A stretch of 64,000 bases of DNA from Camillea tinctor. Its lineage: Eukaryota > Ascomycota > Sordariomycetes > Xylariales > Xylariaceae. The first letter of the stretch is position 1. Every line of letters begins with the position of its first letter. Location: contig MU394104.1 of assembly GCA_022578605.1 (NCBI GenBank), positions 186,001-250,000 on the forward strand, written 5' to 3'. The translations under genes and the position numbers were made by a program. Under the pieces are notes generated by a model. The model was not told where the DNA came from and searched no databases. It worked only from the letters and a program-made list of their open reading frames with translations. This document shows, in pieces, positions 1 through 11,573 of this stretch.

Positions 1-75
1 GCTACTGCTGCGTTGAGGTACGTAGTTCGGCAAGTCTAACACAGACAGGTAGAGAGTTTGCTAATACCCGAATAG

Positions 76-480
76 GGGGAGGATTTAGTGACATGTGCCA
101 AAAATGCCGGATTCGATCTCCCCAACTCGGCCTCGATATCGATGGCGGCATCCGCTCCGGTGACGGCTGCACCGACCGTTAATCGTCCGGTTTTGACCGT
201 AACCCCATTTCTCGGTCCCTCCTCGGTAGCGGTAGCTCTGGACCTGCCGCTGGACGCAGATGCACTAGATTGCAATGTATCTGCGCCGACGGCAATCCCA
301 GTGACAGCAATCCCTGTGACAGCCCTGGCTGAGCCGGTGCCACCAGTCCAAACCCCAGTATCGAACAAGACCATTTCGCCGTTCATCGAGATATCAGCCG
401 CCGCGAAAGGGGGCCAAACTTTGCTCGGGTTCACTACGACGGCGTGCATAGTATTAGGCATGTGGACAATCATCGCCTAA
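76..480 (+). CDS. C-terminal part of a putative GPI-anchored surface protein (5' end outside window)
   Basis: I do not recognise the family. The frame is open from a possible splice acceptor (AATAG at 71-75) to the TAA at 478-480 and has no convincing ATG of its own, so it is probably a last exon. It reads as a short Cys-containing start (EDLVTCAKNAGFDLP), then about 90 residues rich in Ala, Pro, Thr, Ser and Val with a small repeat (IPVTAIPVTA), then a small-residue stretch (SAAAKGG) followed by about 18 mostly hydrophobic residues ending at the stop with no charged tail. That end is what a GPI-anchor signal looks like. The Cys-containing start could be the end of a CFEM-like domain, but that is a guess. 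The gene would converge on the PAQR gene. The opposite strand is also open here but shows no comparable protein features. Confidence 0.4.
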   Translation, partial: GEDLVTCAKNAGFDLPNSASISMAASAPVTAAPTVNRPVLTVTPFLGPSSVAVALDLPLDADALDCNVSAPTAIPVTAIPVTALAEPVPPVQTPVSNKTISPFIEISAAAKGGQTLLGFTTTACIVLGMWTIIA

Positions 481-696
481 TCCCACTTATAAAGAAGAGT
501 GGTTGCTGGAGTAAAATAGACAAATTATATTTCATCAGTCCTACGACTGGATATAAAGTGTCATCTAATTTTTGGGTAATAATCACACGGGGTGGGCGTC
601 TTTGGTGGATATGAATATGTTGGATTTCCTGGGTTATATTGTCGGATGGACTTAATAAAACGGATTTACTATTTTCAAATCCTCTTTCATGTATTG

Positions 697-2206
697 TTAG
701 TATGCAGGACATCCCTTTTGGGCGCGCTGGAAAGCGCCTGAGAAAAACTCTTGCATAGCTACATAATGGTAAAGGATACCCCCTAATACAGCCAGCTATT
801 TCATACCAAATCAGCCACGTCCAAAGGAAAGAAGGGTTTGGCTTGTTACTCACATGCCATAAGTTGTGGGCATTGCCGCAGTAATCAAACGCACCAGGCC
901 ACCATTTCTCAGGGACCTTGCTAGCATAGACACAAGCTCCAATAACGTAGACAGATAGAGACTTAAGTAGGTTAGAGCCAGCGTAGAAGTCCAAGGCCCA
1001 AGCTGGGCCTCGTGTCAGAATAATCTGGAAGACAGGCATGAAGCCCGTTGCACCTAAACCCACAAAGAAGCCGACTCTCACCCAGGCCATATCCTGTGCA
1101 TTAAACCTAGGGTGCCATGGGAGAATCGTGCCGGTAATGCCCAAGACGGCAGTTGCTGTCATGTATGTCCATCGACTGATGGGCTCGCAGTAGAAGGCAG
1201 TGTACTCAGTGGTCATAATGGACGCGGCAATCAATAGGGATATGCCGGTATAGTCGATACAGGCGAAGCGTTCCATCAGCGTCTGATCGGCAACACAGTT
1301 CATAGTATGCCATATAGTACTGCAGACTAGGCACTTGCAGGCAGCAAAGAAGAAGATTGCTGCTATGAAAACATCCGTCTTGGTATAGAGAGAGAAGTTG
1401 GCGGAGGTGGGATAGAAGTAGAAGGCCACGGACAAGACAAGAAGCAAGCCGATAGCGTGCGTCCAAATATTGACCGTCTCATTCGACATGCCGAACATGG
1501 ACCGGACGCAGCCGAGCTTGGACTCGGAAAACCGGTATCCCTTGAGAATGTGTGGGTTGATTCTCCAAGGGACAGGTAGATCCTCATATCTTAGGAGACC
1601 TTGTTCTCGAGCGCGGGTGATGGCATTTTGGATATGCTCTTCAAGCGACTCGGCTGCTCGCTTTGCGCGGCCGATTCCTCCGTCAACAACACCGCGAGCA
1701 CGCTCAAGACTTTCATCCATGACTCGGTGACCTTCACCCATAATACTTTTGGCGGCATCGGCGGCATTAGCGAGACCCTGATCTCGCACTTTCAAGGCAC
1801 GAACTTCAAAATCGTTCAACATGCTATCTAGCAGCTCGATGCCAACTCGGGCCTTTTCGTTCATTGATTCGGCCGCAGCGAGAGCCTCGTGGTATCTAGC
1901 GTCGAGAGTTTCAACCATGACATGGAGACGTCGGCGACCGGCGCCGATAACCTCTTCCGATACGTGCGAACATCTTTCCCTGACTGCTTGTAGCGTGGTG
2001 AAGGTCTTCGATACGCTCGCATCCAGGTGAACAAGGTCACTGTAGTTTTCCCAACACTCTAGCCGTCTCTCGAGCTCGGACAGAAATAGATCAACCTATG
2101 CGTTTCTAAGTTAGTATGCGCGAACACCATGCTGGAGAGCCGCCAGACAGCTGCGGATTGTGGGTTTTAAGCGCACTTTAAGCAGAAGACCCTCTTCGCC
2201 CTCCAT
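697..2206 (-). CDS. PAQR family (adiponectin receptor / Izh / hemolysin III-like) seven-TM membrane protein
   Basis: Three-exon model: 2206-2177, 2095-854 and 795-697, giving 456 aa. The core carries PAQR signatures in order: the pre-TM1 segment SMFGMSNETVNIWTHAIG, STIWHTMNC, a conserved D in CIDYTGISLL, and the late HNLWH. A GTGAGT donor after HNLWH and an ATAG acceptor at 796-797 lead to the expected end LAVLGGILYHYVAMQEFF, which completes TM7 and its His. PAQR proteins are zinc-dependent membrane hydrolases or receptors linked to sphingolipid and zinc homeostasis; the His/Asp set here suggests an active site. The about 130-residue N-terminal extension is helical and charged, as in other fungal long-form members. 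Exon 1 (MEGEEGLLLK, donor GTGCGC) is the least certain part; it keeps frame but another start is possible. Confidence 0.9.
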
Positions 2207-3645
2207 GATTTGGTTTACTATGGATTTCCTGCGTCTGTGAGGAACAAAAGAAGAATGCCGCCGGCGTTGCCTGGGTTCAGTTTGGTGTGTTGTCGCACCC
2301 GAAGTTCTAGCCTCAGCAGGATCTTGGTGAGACCCAAAGGCATAAGAAGTGCAGGTCATGGTGGAAGAAGACGACGCAAGATCCATTATCGGGTTCGAAG
2401 AAGGATTCGCAGATACGCAGATCAGGCCGTTGCACTGCGCGGTTACGCGGGACAACGGAGACGGGGGGCTTACAACAAGAGAAGATGATGGGGGGCAAAC
2501 AGACAAACTAACGGCTTACGAAGCCTATAGGGAGCAAATGTGTCGTTGCCGAGCTCTGTAGTTTGACCAGTTGAACCACCCTAAGCATTAGGTTCGAGAA
2601 AAGATAGAGAGAGAGAGAGAGAGAAAGAATTGGTTTGCATAGAATAACAAAGGGGTCTAAGGGAGAAAATGACTTTGTATTGGTTGATAATTCTCACATG
2701 TGGCGGAAATTGGATGACGATTGGTTGAGTCTTGGGTCTCGGGAGGAAGCTAAACTAAGGCAAAAGACCTTTTTAAATGACCCAACAAAATTAAAAAAGT
2801 ATATAACTTATAGTTATGATGCACTTGAATAAATCGGAATTTACGAGACGGGGTCTTGTTTCTTTTTAATGCCGCTTTTGTTTTTTCTTTCTTATTTTAT
2901 CTTCTTTTCTTTAAATGAGATGAAAGTAAATAAATAAATACATATCTATACATAAGGTTAAACTTTAATGTCGCTGTTCGGGTTTAAAATACGAAGTACT
3001 AGTAGTACTATGTAGTATTATGTAGTATGAAATTGATGTTTGTAATACACTCCTACTTACCTAGTTGTACACTATTTAGGTTGGTAGTTGGTAGTATTTT
3101 TCTCAACCCATCAGCTAGTGTAAGAAATTTGTACAATACATATGCACTATAGACAGAGAGACAAGCTGAACTAAGGCGACACACTAGGGGTGCCCGATAC
3201 AACTCTATCGGGGTTTCCAGGAAGCCAATCACATAACTGACCCCTCCTCGCACTTTAGTAGCCCCGCCCGCACATTCCACTTCCAACGGGCAGGAGTACT
3301 AACGACGGAATTTCAAATTTCCAGCTCCTAGCTGTAGTATAATCGGCAATCGGCCTTTCCTGAAGTCCTTTCAGTTCCAACTCTGGCATGTTCGGGTTTC
3401 CACTAATGCAAGTTAGCGTAGTACTACTACCTTTAACGTACACTTGATAGGAGCTCCCCCTGTCCTTGAGAATCAACGTCTATTGGATGGTTCTTTGTCG
3501 GTCTCTTCGGTCTCGTCGCATCGAAAATTCCAAGCTCGACGTCAACCACACGCAAATTTACTTACACTACTTGGCACATACGCGCTTCTGCCAACCAACC
3601 CGAAAAGCGAGACATATCTATCTTGAATCACTGCACTCTCCCACG
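2207..3645. other. Gene-free spacer between divergent PAQR and THO5 genes
   Basis: About 1.4 kb holding the promoters of both flanking genes. It contains an (AG)n tract at 2606-2624 and AT-rich DNA at 2860-3060 with repeated AGTACTA/TAGTAGTACTA steps. A 65-codon ORF at 2635-2832 has no recognisable protein features. I see no gene here. Confidence 0.5.
2606..2624. repeat. (AG)n microsatellite
   Basis: Uninterrupted AG dinucleotide run of about 19 bp in the PAQR/THO5 spacer. Confidence 0.9.
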
Positions 3646-4418
3646 ATGGCTCCCATGATGGCCATCGACGAAATTGTGACCGATGCGAACCTTTTGACCG
3701 TCCTCAATGCCTCGCGCGACACCCGTCTGCAAGCACTGAGTCTTGTCGACCAGATCGCCGCGACTGGCCCAGTCGAGAACGCTTCGGCCGAGGCTCAGCT
3801 CGAGGCGTCCAAACAGCAGAAGCTTCTCATCACGAACCTCGCCCAACTTCGTGGTTTGCATAGAGCAGCCTACTTCGGCGCGCGCCAGACCAAAGCCCAG
3901 ACGTCCGAGGCGCGACAGGAGGTCGACCGTCTGCACCTACAGCTTCAGAACCTGTACTACGAGCAGCGACACCTACAAGGAGAGATCGCGGCTTGTGAAT
4001 CCTACGAGTGAGTTCCACCTCTGAGCTATCTCATTTCAGCACCCCAGCTGGCTCAGGAGCTAATCAAACACCGATATAGCCACACCTACCAGAAACTCCC
4101 TCTGATCCCTGTGGAAGAATTTCTTACGTTGAAGCCGGAGCACGCCGACGATGACGAGAACACACTTATGATCGCGAGGATCGAGCACGAACGCAGCGAG
4201 CGAGAGGCGCTTGAGCAGAAACGCATGGAGTTATTGAAGCGCAAGCAGAAACTCATCGCAGACAACAAGAAGAGAAAGGACGATCTTTCGAATCTCGATA
4301 AAGAACTAGAGAAGTTTATCGACGTAGGTGGACTTGCGAGGCGAGCTCTATGTTATTGCTGCTTACACAAAAATAGTCTGCGAAACCGATCACGAAACTT
4401 TTTGATAAGAATGTTTGA
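3646..4418 (+). CDS. THO5: THO complex subunit 5 (THOC5/Fmip family)
   Basis: Subunit of the nuclear THO/TREX complex, which couples transcription to mRNP assembly and export. Exons 3646-4007, 4080-4323 and 4377-4418 give 215 aa. Introns are 72 and 53 bp with GTGAGT and GTAGGT donors and ATAG acceptors. The family block LQLQNLYYEQRHLQGEI is followed across intron 1 by YQKLPLIPVEEFL, the conserved VPVEEF motif of THOC5, then a long charged coiled coil ending KELEKFID, and the short last exon SAKPITKLFDKNV. The protein is short, as in other filamentous fungi, which lack the long C-terminal part of the animal protein. The start MAPMMAIDEIV is the first ATG in a good context (CACGATGG) that begins the conserved region; the frame is open further upstream but that stretch reads like leader. 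Confidence 0.93.
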
Positions 4419-5592
4419 TATGTGCCAGCAGGGAGCGAGAAGGACGTTGCCTCCAAAGGCAATAGAGCATGGGTTATGGTTATGTCCGAGTCGTATCATA
4501 GCATTGATAAGCTAAACGGCACCTTCATCATTGCCCTGATACTGGGCAGCGAAGGTGAGACAGCCTTGTTCATAACCGGTAGAACCATGTTCTCACCCTC
4601 TTCACCTAGGTAGTCTCCTGTCCAGAGAGATTGAAACCAACCATTCCAATATTTGTCAGGGTCGGGAACCGTTCCAGCCAAGTGAGACTACCACGTGGAA
4701 ACACGTTATCCGATTAATGACTATGCAGTCGCCTGGAGGGGAACGATAGGTGGATTTCTACCTGGAGAGGCTGATTGCATAATGGGAAATAGTCTGGGGT
4801 GGAAGAGGGTTGGGCTACCTGGGCTACCGGCATATGCATGTAGTCGATAATGCAGCTGCACGGGGATGCTCTAGCTGTATTCTCGAGACATCACCTGACG
4901 GAGATGTACGTACTGAGGCAATAAAATAGATATTGGGCTGGAATATGAGGAGATCACCTAGTTGGCCTCTAGCCAGCTCATTGGTTCTATTCCTTGGTAT
5001 ATTGGGTAGTAATGAATTAATAATGGACAATGTTTACGACGAAAATTTACGGTTAATTGCTTCTATGTCCGACACGAGATATAATATTAAGTGTACTTGT
5101 TCACTATATGTGCCTATCCGGGTGGCCTTGTAAGAGGTCACCTACAATTCGGAAAACCGCTGCCAAGCAGGCCCCTTTCGCGTGTCGGTCGACGACGGGG
5201 AGACAGGCACCGCTGGACGACAACCATGCCGAAGGCCGAGCCGAGAACGAAAAGCACTGTCCACGGCGAGCATACACAAGTTGTGCTAAATAAAGCTCGG
5301 GCAGTGCCCCCTCTCCGTTGTCCCACGGGAGCTACCTAACCTCTACCCACGGCAGCGGTATCTACTTACATACCTACCTATCCAGTATACGATCGGAGAG
5401 GTTGAGGAGGCAGGTAAGAAGAACAGATAGATAGAAAGGCACCCCCCGCCAGACGATCATAGCCTGAGTGAGTGAGAGATGTTCATAGTAGCTCATGGAA
5501 GAAACCGTAAAGTCGGTCGGGCCTCGCTGTCATCAGCCATACAAAAAATAAGGCGGTATGAGAGAAGAGTGCGAGAGTGAGAAATAGAGAAC

Positions 5593-5594
<2 letters not shown>

Positions 5595-5626
<32 letters not shown>
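5595..5626. repeat. (CA)16 microsatellite
   Basis: Perfect CA dinucleotide array of 32 bp, followed by CATA and AAACA-type degenerate repeats up to about 5653. Confidence 0.95.
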
Positions 5627-5630
<4 letters not shown>

Positions 5631-7820
5631 TACACAAAATAAACAAACAAACACCGCAACACATTCTATACCGTCATACGGAGCGGACCGAATGAAAACA
5701 CACACCGCGTGTCTGTTTTGTTCTTCAGCTTCTTGTCTTTCGGGTTCTCATTTTGGGGAGGAGTTACACACTGGGAGCTCCGCTCCCAATGCTGAGATCC
5801 GCTGCTGTACTGGCCCGCCTCTTTGTTTTTCTTCTCCTCTCGTCTTTATATATGTTGGGTAGTAAGTTACAGCGAGAATAACTACCTAACACCTAATGAA
5901 TAAAGATTGCTACAACGCCATGCCACAGCACGGTTTGTTCGCGAGGGACTCGACCATACAAGGTAAAAACGTGTTCTGAGATATCACCTCGTAGGTAAGT
6001 GTAGTACGGAGTAGTTCTTCCCTTTTGGGCATATGCCACTCTGTGCGAGATCCAGATTGGGGTTAATAAATGGGACGCATGCCTAAGAAGAGGTAGAAGA
6101 GGACCAAGGCGCATGGGGGCTCGAGCAAAAAGCACACGGAGGACACATATATTTCTGTCATCGTGATGGATAAACAACATCTAAAAAGGACAGTAATGGA
6201 GAAGGCCCCCCCATTCTCCCCTCTTTCTCTATATACGTTAGATCGCCGGTTGGTTCAGCTGTGTGTATCGTTTTAGCCAGCACGTTGCAGCGAGCAGAGA
6301 AGAAAAGCCTCTACCAACTGTTGGCCTTTGAGTCCATTCCACCGCTAGATCCTGCTCATGACGTGTGTCAAGCGTGGGTTCCCTAGGTATGCTACCACAG
6401 GTCGCGCATTTATGGTCAGTTGGTTGGTTTTTTATCAGATTTTTCTTTTTCCTCCCAGCTCTACACTACTATTGTTGGGCTTTTATTTTTGTTTTATTTT
6501 TGTTGTTCGGTTGGAGCAGTGACCGAACTGCAAACTGCCGCTGTTCTTTTCGATACATATACACGTACATACAGCGAGAAGCAAACCCCTACCGCTTTGG
6601 GTTACCTATCCTGACCCTTACGGTATCGTATGCGGGAACGTAGTATAGAGCAGGAATGAAAATTGCTTATTCCTTATTCCTTCGTCCTCTTCTAGGTAGG
6701 ATAGGAGTACGAACAGGGGGGAACGGCCAAGCTAGTGTTACATTATTAGGAATTCTATCCGTCGTTACATATTCGACGGCTCTTTTCATTCACAATCCCG
6801 TACGGAGTACAAGTTGAAACCTGCGACTTTGGCAAAGCTTTGTGTTTGTGTTGTGTGAGTGTGAGGTGCTCCCGGGACGGAGACGAACGTCATCGTTCCC
6901 TCTCTGACGAGAGCGAGAGTTGCACGCATGGGCACGAAGGTGAACATCACCCCTAGAAGACGAACCAGCCCGAACCAGCCCAGCTGGTCGGGCGACACGA
7001 AGCAAGAGCCTCCTCCTGGCTGTTAAACCCCCGAAACCCATAGATGAAGCAAATAGGGGACCCCGGGCGCCTTTGAGCACCGTTGCTCGTGGCTTTAGCA
7101 CAAGCGAGAGGTTATCGGGTTGGTAAGCCTTCCGCGTCCCCGTACTACACCTCGGCCGAAGCAAGTTGTGTTCACTACCTAGTATTTGTATCTTACACCT
7201 AACACAGCAGCACAGTCAGTTCAGGCCAACAGGCTTTTTTTCTTTTTTTTTCTTTCTCGACTCGGTACTCGGGGGACCGTGCCACTCAAGGGCCCGTGCA
7301 GATGAAGAAAAAGAAGCTTGTCGTTTCATGAATTCGTAAAAGAATGGATTAACTCGTTACCGAGGTGTCTAGGAAAACGAAAAAGAAAAAAAAAATTAAG
7401 AATATAGTTGTAATAATAAAAAATAAATAAAAAATAAGAATAATAATATGCGTTTGTGATGGTCCCAGATGAGTCGTGGGGTTGCAATTTGCGATTTGAC
7501 AAATCATCATCGACAATGGTGCCACTCGACCCAATCACAAATGTCCGAAGTTCACGATAAAATTAGTTGCGCAGAGCATGGCACGCTACGACCGGGATCA
7601 TATGCTGATGGTCTCACTGCTTCTTCTGACTGGCTCCATCGGCGGCCTCCATAATTCTTTTTAGTTTTTAGTTTTTTATTTTTCCTTCCCAAAGGACCGC
7701 CGTTGCAACACCGTTCGTCTAAAAAGCGGTCGTCGGAATGCGGAGATGATGCCATATAACACAGACAAATGAATCAATAAAGTACATAAGTACCTCATAC
7801 ACTGCATATTGACTTGTACT

Positions 7821-7915
7821 ATGTATGTATGTATGTATGTATGTATGTATGTATGTATGTATGTATGTATGTATGTATGTATGTATGTATGTATGTATGT
7901 ATGTATGTATGTATG
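7821..7915. repeat. (ATGT)n tetranucleotide microsatellite, about 95 bp
   Basis: About 24 tandem copies of ATGT, almost perfect, then a short ATGA-variant tail. It is the longest simple repeat in the window. A shorter array of the complementary unit lies about 90 bp downstream. Confidence 0.97.
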
Positions 7916-8004
7916 AATGAATGTTGTCTGTTTGTCGTGTAAGTGGTGAAACCTCGGTACCTGAGCATACTTACATGCGCATACATATACGTACGTATGT
8001 TATT

Positions 8005-8026
8005 TACATACATACATACATACATA
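8005..8026. repeat. (TACA)n array, inverted relative to the ATGT array
   Basis: About 5.5 copies of TACA, the reverse complement of the ATGT unit at 7821-7915. The pair forms an inverted repeat with an approximately 90-bp spacer. Confidence 0.9.
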
Positions 8027-11000
8027 GTACGAGTTATATATGTAGTGTACCTAGGATTGACAACTGTCTATTCTCCAGCAGATAAATAAGAAGAGAAAAA
8101 AAAAGAAAGGTTAGATTTGGTATCTAAGAACATAACTTACATGTATACATAAATGAAAACGTTCAGTATGGTAAGTTAATTGATAACAAAGAAATAAAAT
8201 AGAATATCAAGTTACAGGTGCACAAATTGAATCTATCTTAATTAGAATAAAGTTGGCGCATCAATCAATCCTGGGGTTCTGGGAGTGTGCCAAGGATCAG
8301 GTCTGGACGATCAAATAGGATGACCATGCACTTTGCGACAATCATCACACCTGAAAGGCCGTGGTTGTAATTTCCAAAGGCCATCCTCCCATTCCCGGTC
8401 AGCGATAGATTACCGTATGTGTAAGGGTTCAACTTTAGTGCTGGCGCAGTGTAGTGTACGGTGGACTTTGACTTGCGCTGGCTATTCCTTAATTCGCCAG
8501 GCGTCCAGGCAGCCAGTTAAAGGTAGGTACATAGGTTACATATAAACTTAGACTCTGGTCTGTGTAAACCTACACTATGCGTACACTAAACATCGCATGG
8601 GCATTGTATTCCGTGTTGCATGGAACAAGCACTGTGCGCCATTTGGTCTAGTGTAGGAGGAATATCCATTCATTTCGACAAAGGGTTCGAGGCATTGACG
8701 AGTAAAAAATAAATAAATACGCTATACGACCGACTACACTACGCGCGCACAGCCAGCTATCTATATATGCAACTATACGAATTTTACTTTAAAGAGAGAG
8801 AGCAATTGATAATTCTCGCACTCGAACATCTTGATCAAGCTTGCATGTGGTTGTAGTGTGGTGGCATAGACATAAGCCAGTAAGTATACTAATTAGTATG
8901 TGCTACTTATTTGCCGAGGGATTAAAAAAATCCCCGGACTCTATAACCAGGAATGGAATGCAGATACTATGCACTTAATGATTACGATAACCCGGACCTG
9001 ATAACGACCAGAATGAGCCGCGATTGACGACAAGGACGATGACGACGATGATAGCTTGGGCTTGTGGCTTTGTGCTTGGTGATGACGAAGGCCCGAAAAC
9101 CAGAGCTTGCTATAGGTAGGTAGGATAGCATACCTGCCAACTAAAGTAGGAGGTAGAGCTATCGTTGACCATACAGAAGAGCACGAATGATTGATTGCTC
9201 GGCAGCATGCGTGGCTAATATCAGAGTAAGGCAGGGGAATAAGCCACCATGGCTCATACCCATTGTGCATATCCAATGCATGCAGTGATGTCGAGCTGCA
9301 GAAAAGGTGTGAAGCACACAGCTTTTAGCGTTGGCACACTGGCTACACTAACTAAAAGAGTATCGGAAAAGTACCTCACCTACCTAGGTTGGCTCTGAAG
9401 TAACCAGCAGCAACCGAAGAGGAACTCTGAGGAAAGGGAACTTCTTTGCCCAGGTTAATACGTGACTAAGCCGTAGTGTGGTGTGACGCCACCACGGCAG
9501 CTCCTCTCATGGGTCCCCCGACTTTGGCCCCTCGAAGATGTTGCGCATCACACGAAACAAAGGACGGGTCGCCTTGTGTATGGGATTTGTAGTGCCTTGC
9601 GTATGCAGACGTATGTGCAACGTATTTTGCGTATTCAGTGTGCAAGATCAGACACGACCGCCCTTCTTTTGCAACACAATGCGTCCGTATTTTGCAACCA
9701 CAACTAGAAAAGCGACAAAACAACGAAAAAGCGCGATGAAGCTATTGAATAAGTTGTTTACTAGTCAAGGGACTCGGCGCTAAAGAAACCGCTGCTAACT
9801 TAAAAAGCTATTAGCTCAAAGGACGACGGTGTGCAAAGGTTAAGACAAAAAAAAAAAGAGGAGATCCACATTCGCCCAGAATGGTCTTGCTGCATGCAGA
9901 AGAGGTATGTGCATCCCCGTTTTCGAATATGCAAGATACATAGACAAGGTCAGGAGATCACAAGAACTGATAAGAGAGCAATTGTTGCAGCCTAGAAAGC
10001 TGGCCGTACGAAACAATGTATTTTATTTTTTCTGCTAGGGTAGGTAGCAATTAAGCTGCGCGGAGGAAGAAAAAGTTAGGCATGACTTCTTCTTAGTCGT
10101 TCTTTAATGAGAAAAGAATGAAGATCACAGGGGGCTGAGCAATGAAGGGGGGGAATCGCTATGAAGAATCAGAAATCCTCAATCAGAAACTCTGGACTCA
10201 GCCTGAGCATTGCGAGTATTATCCTTTGATGTAATAATAGAAAGCTGAAAATCCAATGAATGGCTTATCACTCTAAGCCGGGGCATAACATCACCATGAA
10301 GTCAGACAAGAAAGGCTCAGTTCTTTTCTCCAGCTGAGAGACGCTAGCGCGATTATACGGTTTAGATGAATGCATTGTTTGAGGCGTAGTACATAAAAGG
10401 AAATGGCCAAGGTTAATAAGTTTGACTTCGCCCAGAGCGTAGACTAGAAAGGAAATATTATTCAATATTAGTCAGGTTACACCATTGTTGGATTTACCGC
10501 ACAAGTCACTTCACTTTGTGTACATAATTCTAAGCATAGATAGGCATCAATCAAAAAAGAGACACTTACATAGAAAGAAGAAGGAGAAACGAGAAGCGCA
10601 TTTATACCATGATTTAGAGCAGAAAGAGGGGGGGGAGGAAAGGGATGGTTTAGAATTGTTTTTGACAATATTATTACGATATGCTCAATTTTTTTTTTCT
10701 GGTGTTAGAAGAGCAAAGAAACAAACCTGGGTTGAGAAAGATAGAGACAGAAGATCAGAAAAAAGACTAGTGATGGGACATACATTAGGTATAGTAACTC
10801 TAAGTAGTATACATTGAGACTACTGCAGAGTTGTGGAGTTGCCCCGCTAAGCAGATAATTCTAAAATCAGGTACGACCGTATGCCTTTAGATACATAGTT
10901 TGTACGCTCTAACCCGCAGCTGACCTAGCCAATCACCGCTTGGGCCCACGCCAAATACATGTCTTTTTTACATAAGGAATTGGAACATCCTGCCTTGCGG

Positions 11001-11239
11001 TCCTGTCCTGTCGTCAGAGCTCTCCTAGCTACAGTACACCACCTTAGGTACTACATGTACGAAGTACCGCTGCAACTGAATACCCTATGCACTACGCCTT
11101 AGCGACTGGATCCCAGACTGGACCCAGAATCCCTACCCATTCTAATTTCACCTGGTGCTAACAAGGCTCCCCTTTTTTCCTGACTATTTTATTACCTGGT
11201 GACAATCTAATCCAACTCACTTTTTGCCCTACCAGTACT

Positions 11240-11573
11240 AGGATTTTTTTTCTCTTCTCAATTTTTTTTTCCTCTTTCATCCCGATAATACCACCTAAGA
11301 ACTAATTAGGGACTGAGTACGGTAGTGCACGAGTTTTGTCGCGGTCTCTACCCTTCCCAGCCCCCCATCCCTCCTTCCCGCTTAAACCTCGTTTCCCGTG
11401 TATTGTGTTATCGCTTTATTCTCTTCTTTTTTTTCCTTTCCCTTTCCCTTCCTTTTTTTCCCCTTCTCTCTACGACTTCCGCTCCCTTATCTCTAAAATT
11501 GTTTCGATCTCTTCGTCATCCTGGTTTATCTCCCGCCCACCCCCCTCCTAGAATCTGTTATCACGTCGTCACC
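11240..11573 (+). promoter_or_regulatory. Pyrimidine-rich leader/promoter of the GT2 glycosyltransferase gene
   Basis: Dense C/T tracts on the coding strand (for example 11246-11280 and 11418-11475) lie directly upstream of the ATG at 11574. Such CT-rich stretches mark the core promoter and transcription start region of many expressed fungal genes. The ATG has the context GTCACCATGTC. Confidence 0.5.

Larger units (their letters stand above)
4419..11573. other. About 7 kb gene-poor, repeat-bearing intergenic region
   Basis: No reading frame here shows recognisable protein motifs, and I could not chain short exons into a plausible product on either strand. The DNA is AT-rich and contains a (CA)16 tract, a long ATGT array with a nearby inverted copy, many A/T homopolymers, the palindrome ACCTAGGT (4604 and 9382) and GTACGGAGTA motifs (about 6003 and 6795). 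The last 350 bp before 11574 are strongly pyrimidine-rich, as expected for the leader of the next gene. Undetected noncoding RNA genes or a decayed transposon are possible. A fragment at 4500-4680 (minus strand, PDPDKYWNGWFQSLW) reads like protein but has no start and could be a gene relic. Confidence 0.5.

Noticed and set aside
2585..2600. GGTTCGAGA resembling a tRNA T-loop (also at about 8684)
   Set aside because: No matching T-stem, anticodon arm or acceptor stem around either copy.
2635..2832. 65-codon plus-strand frame
   Set aside because: AT-rich, no family resemblance, no supporting neighbours or splice continuation.
4496..4681. 61-codon minus-strand frame with protein-like sequence
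   Set aside because: No ATG, stop just upstream, no chainable exons; possibly a relic but not supportable as a gene.
8941..9276. 111-codon minus-strand frame in the gene-poor region
   Set aside because: Composition and low-complexity Ser run look random; no motif.
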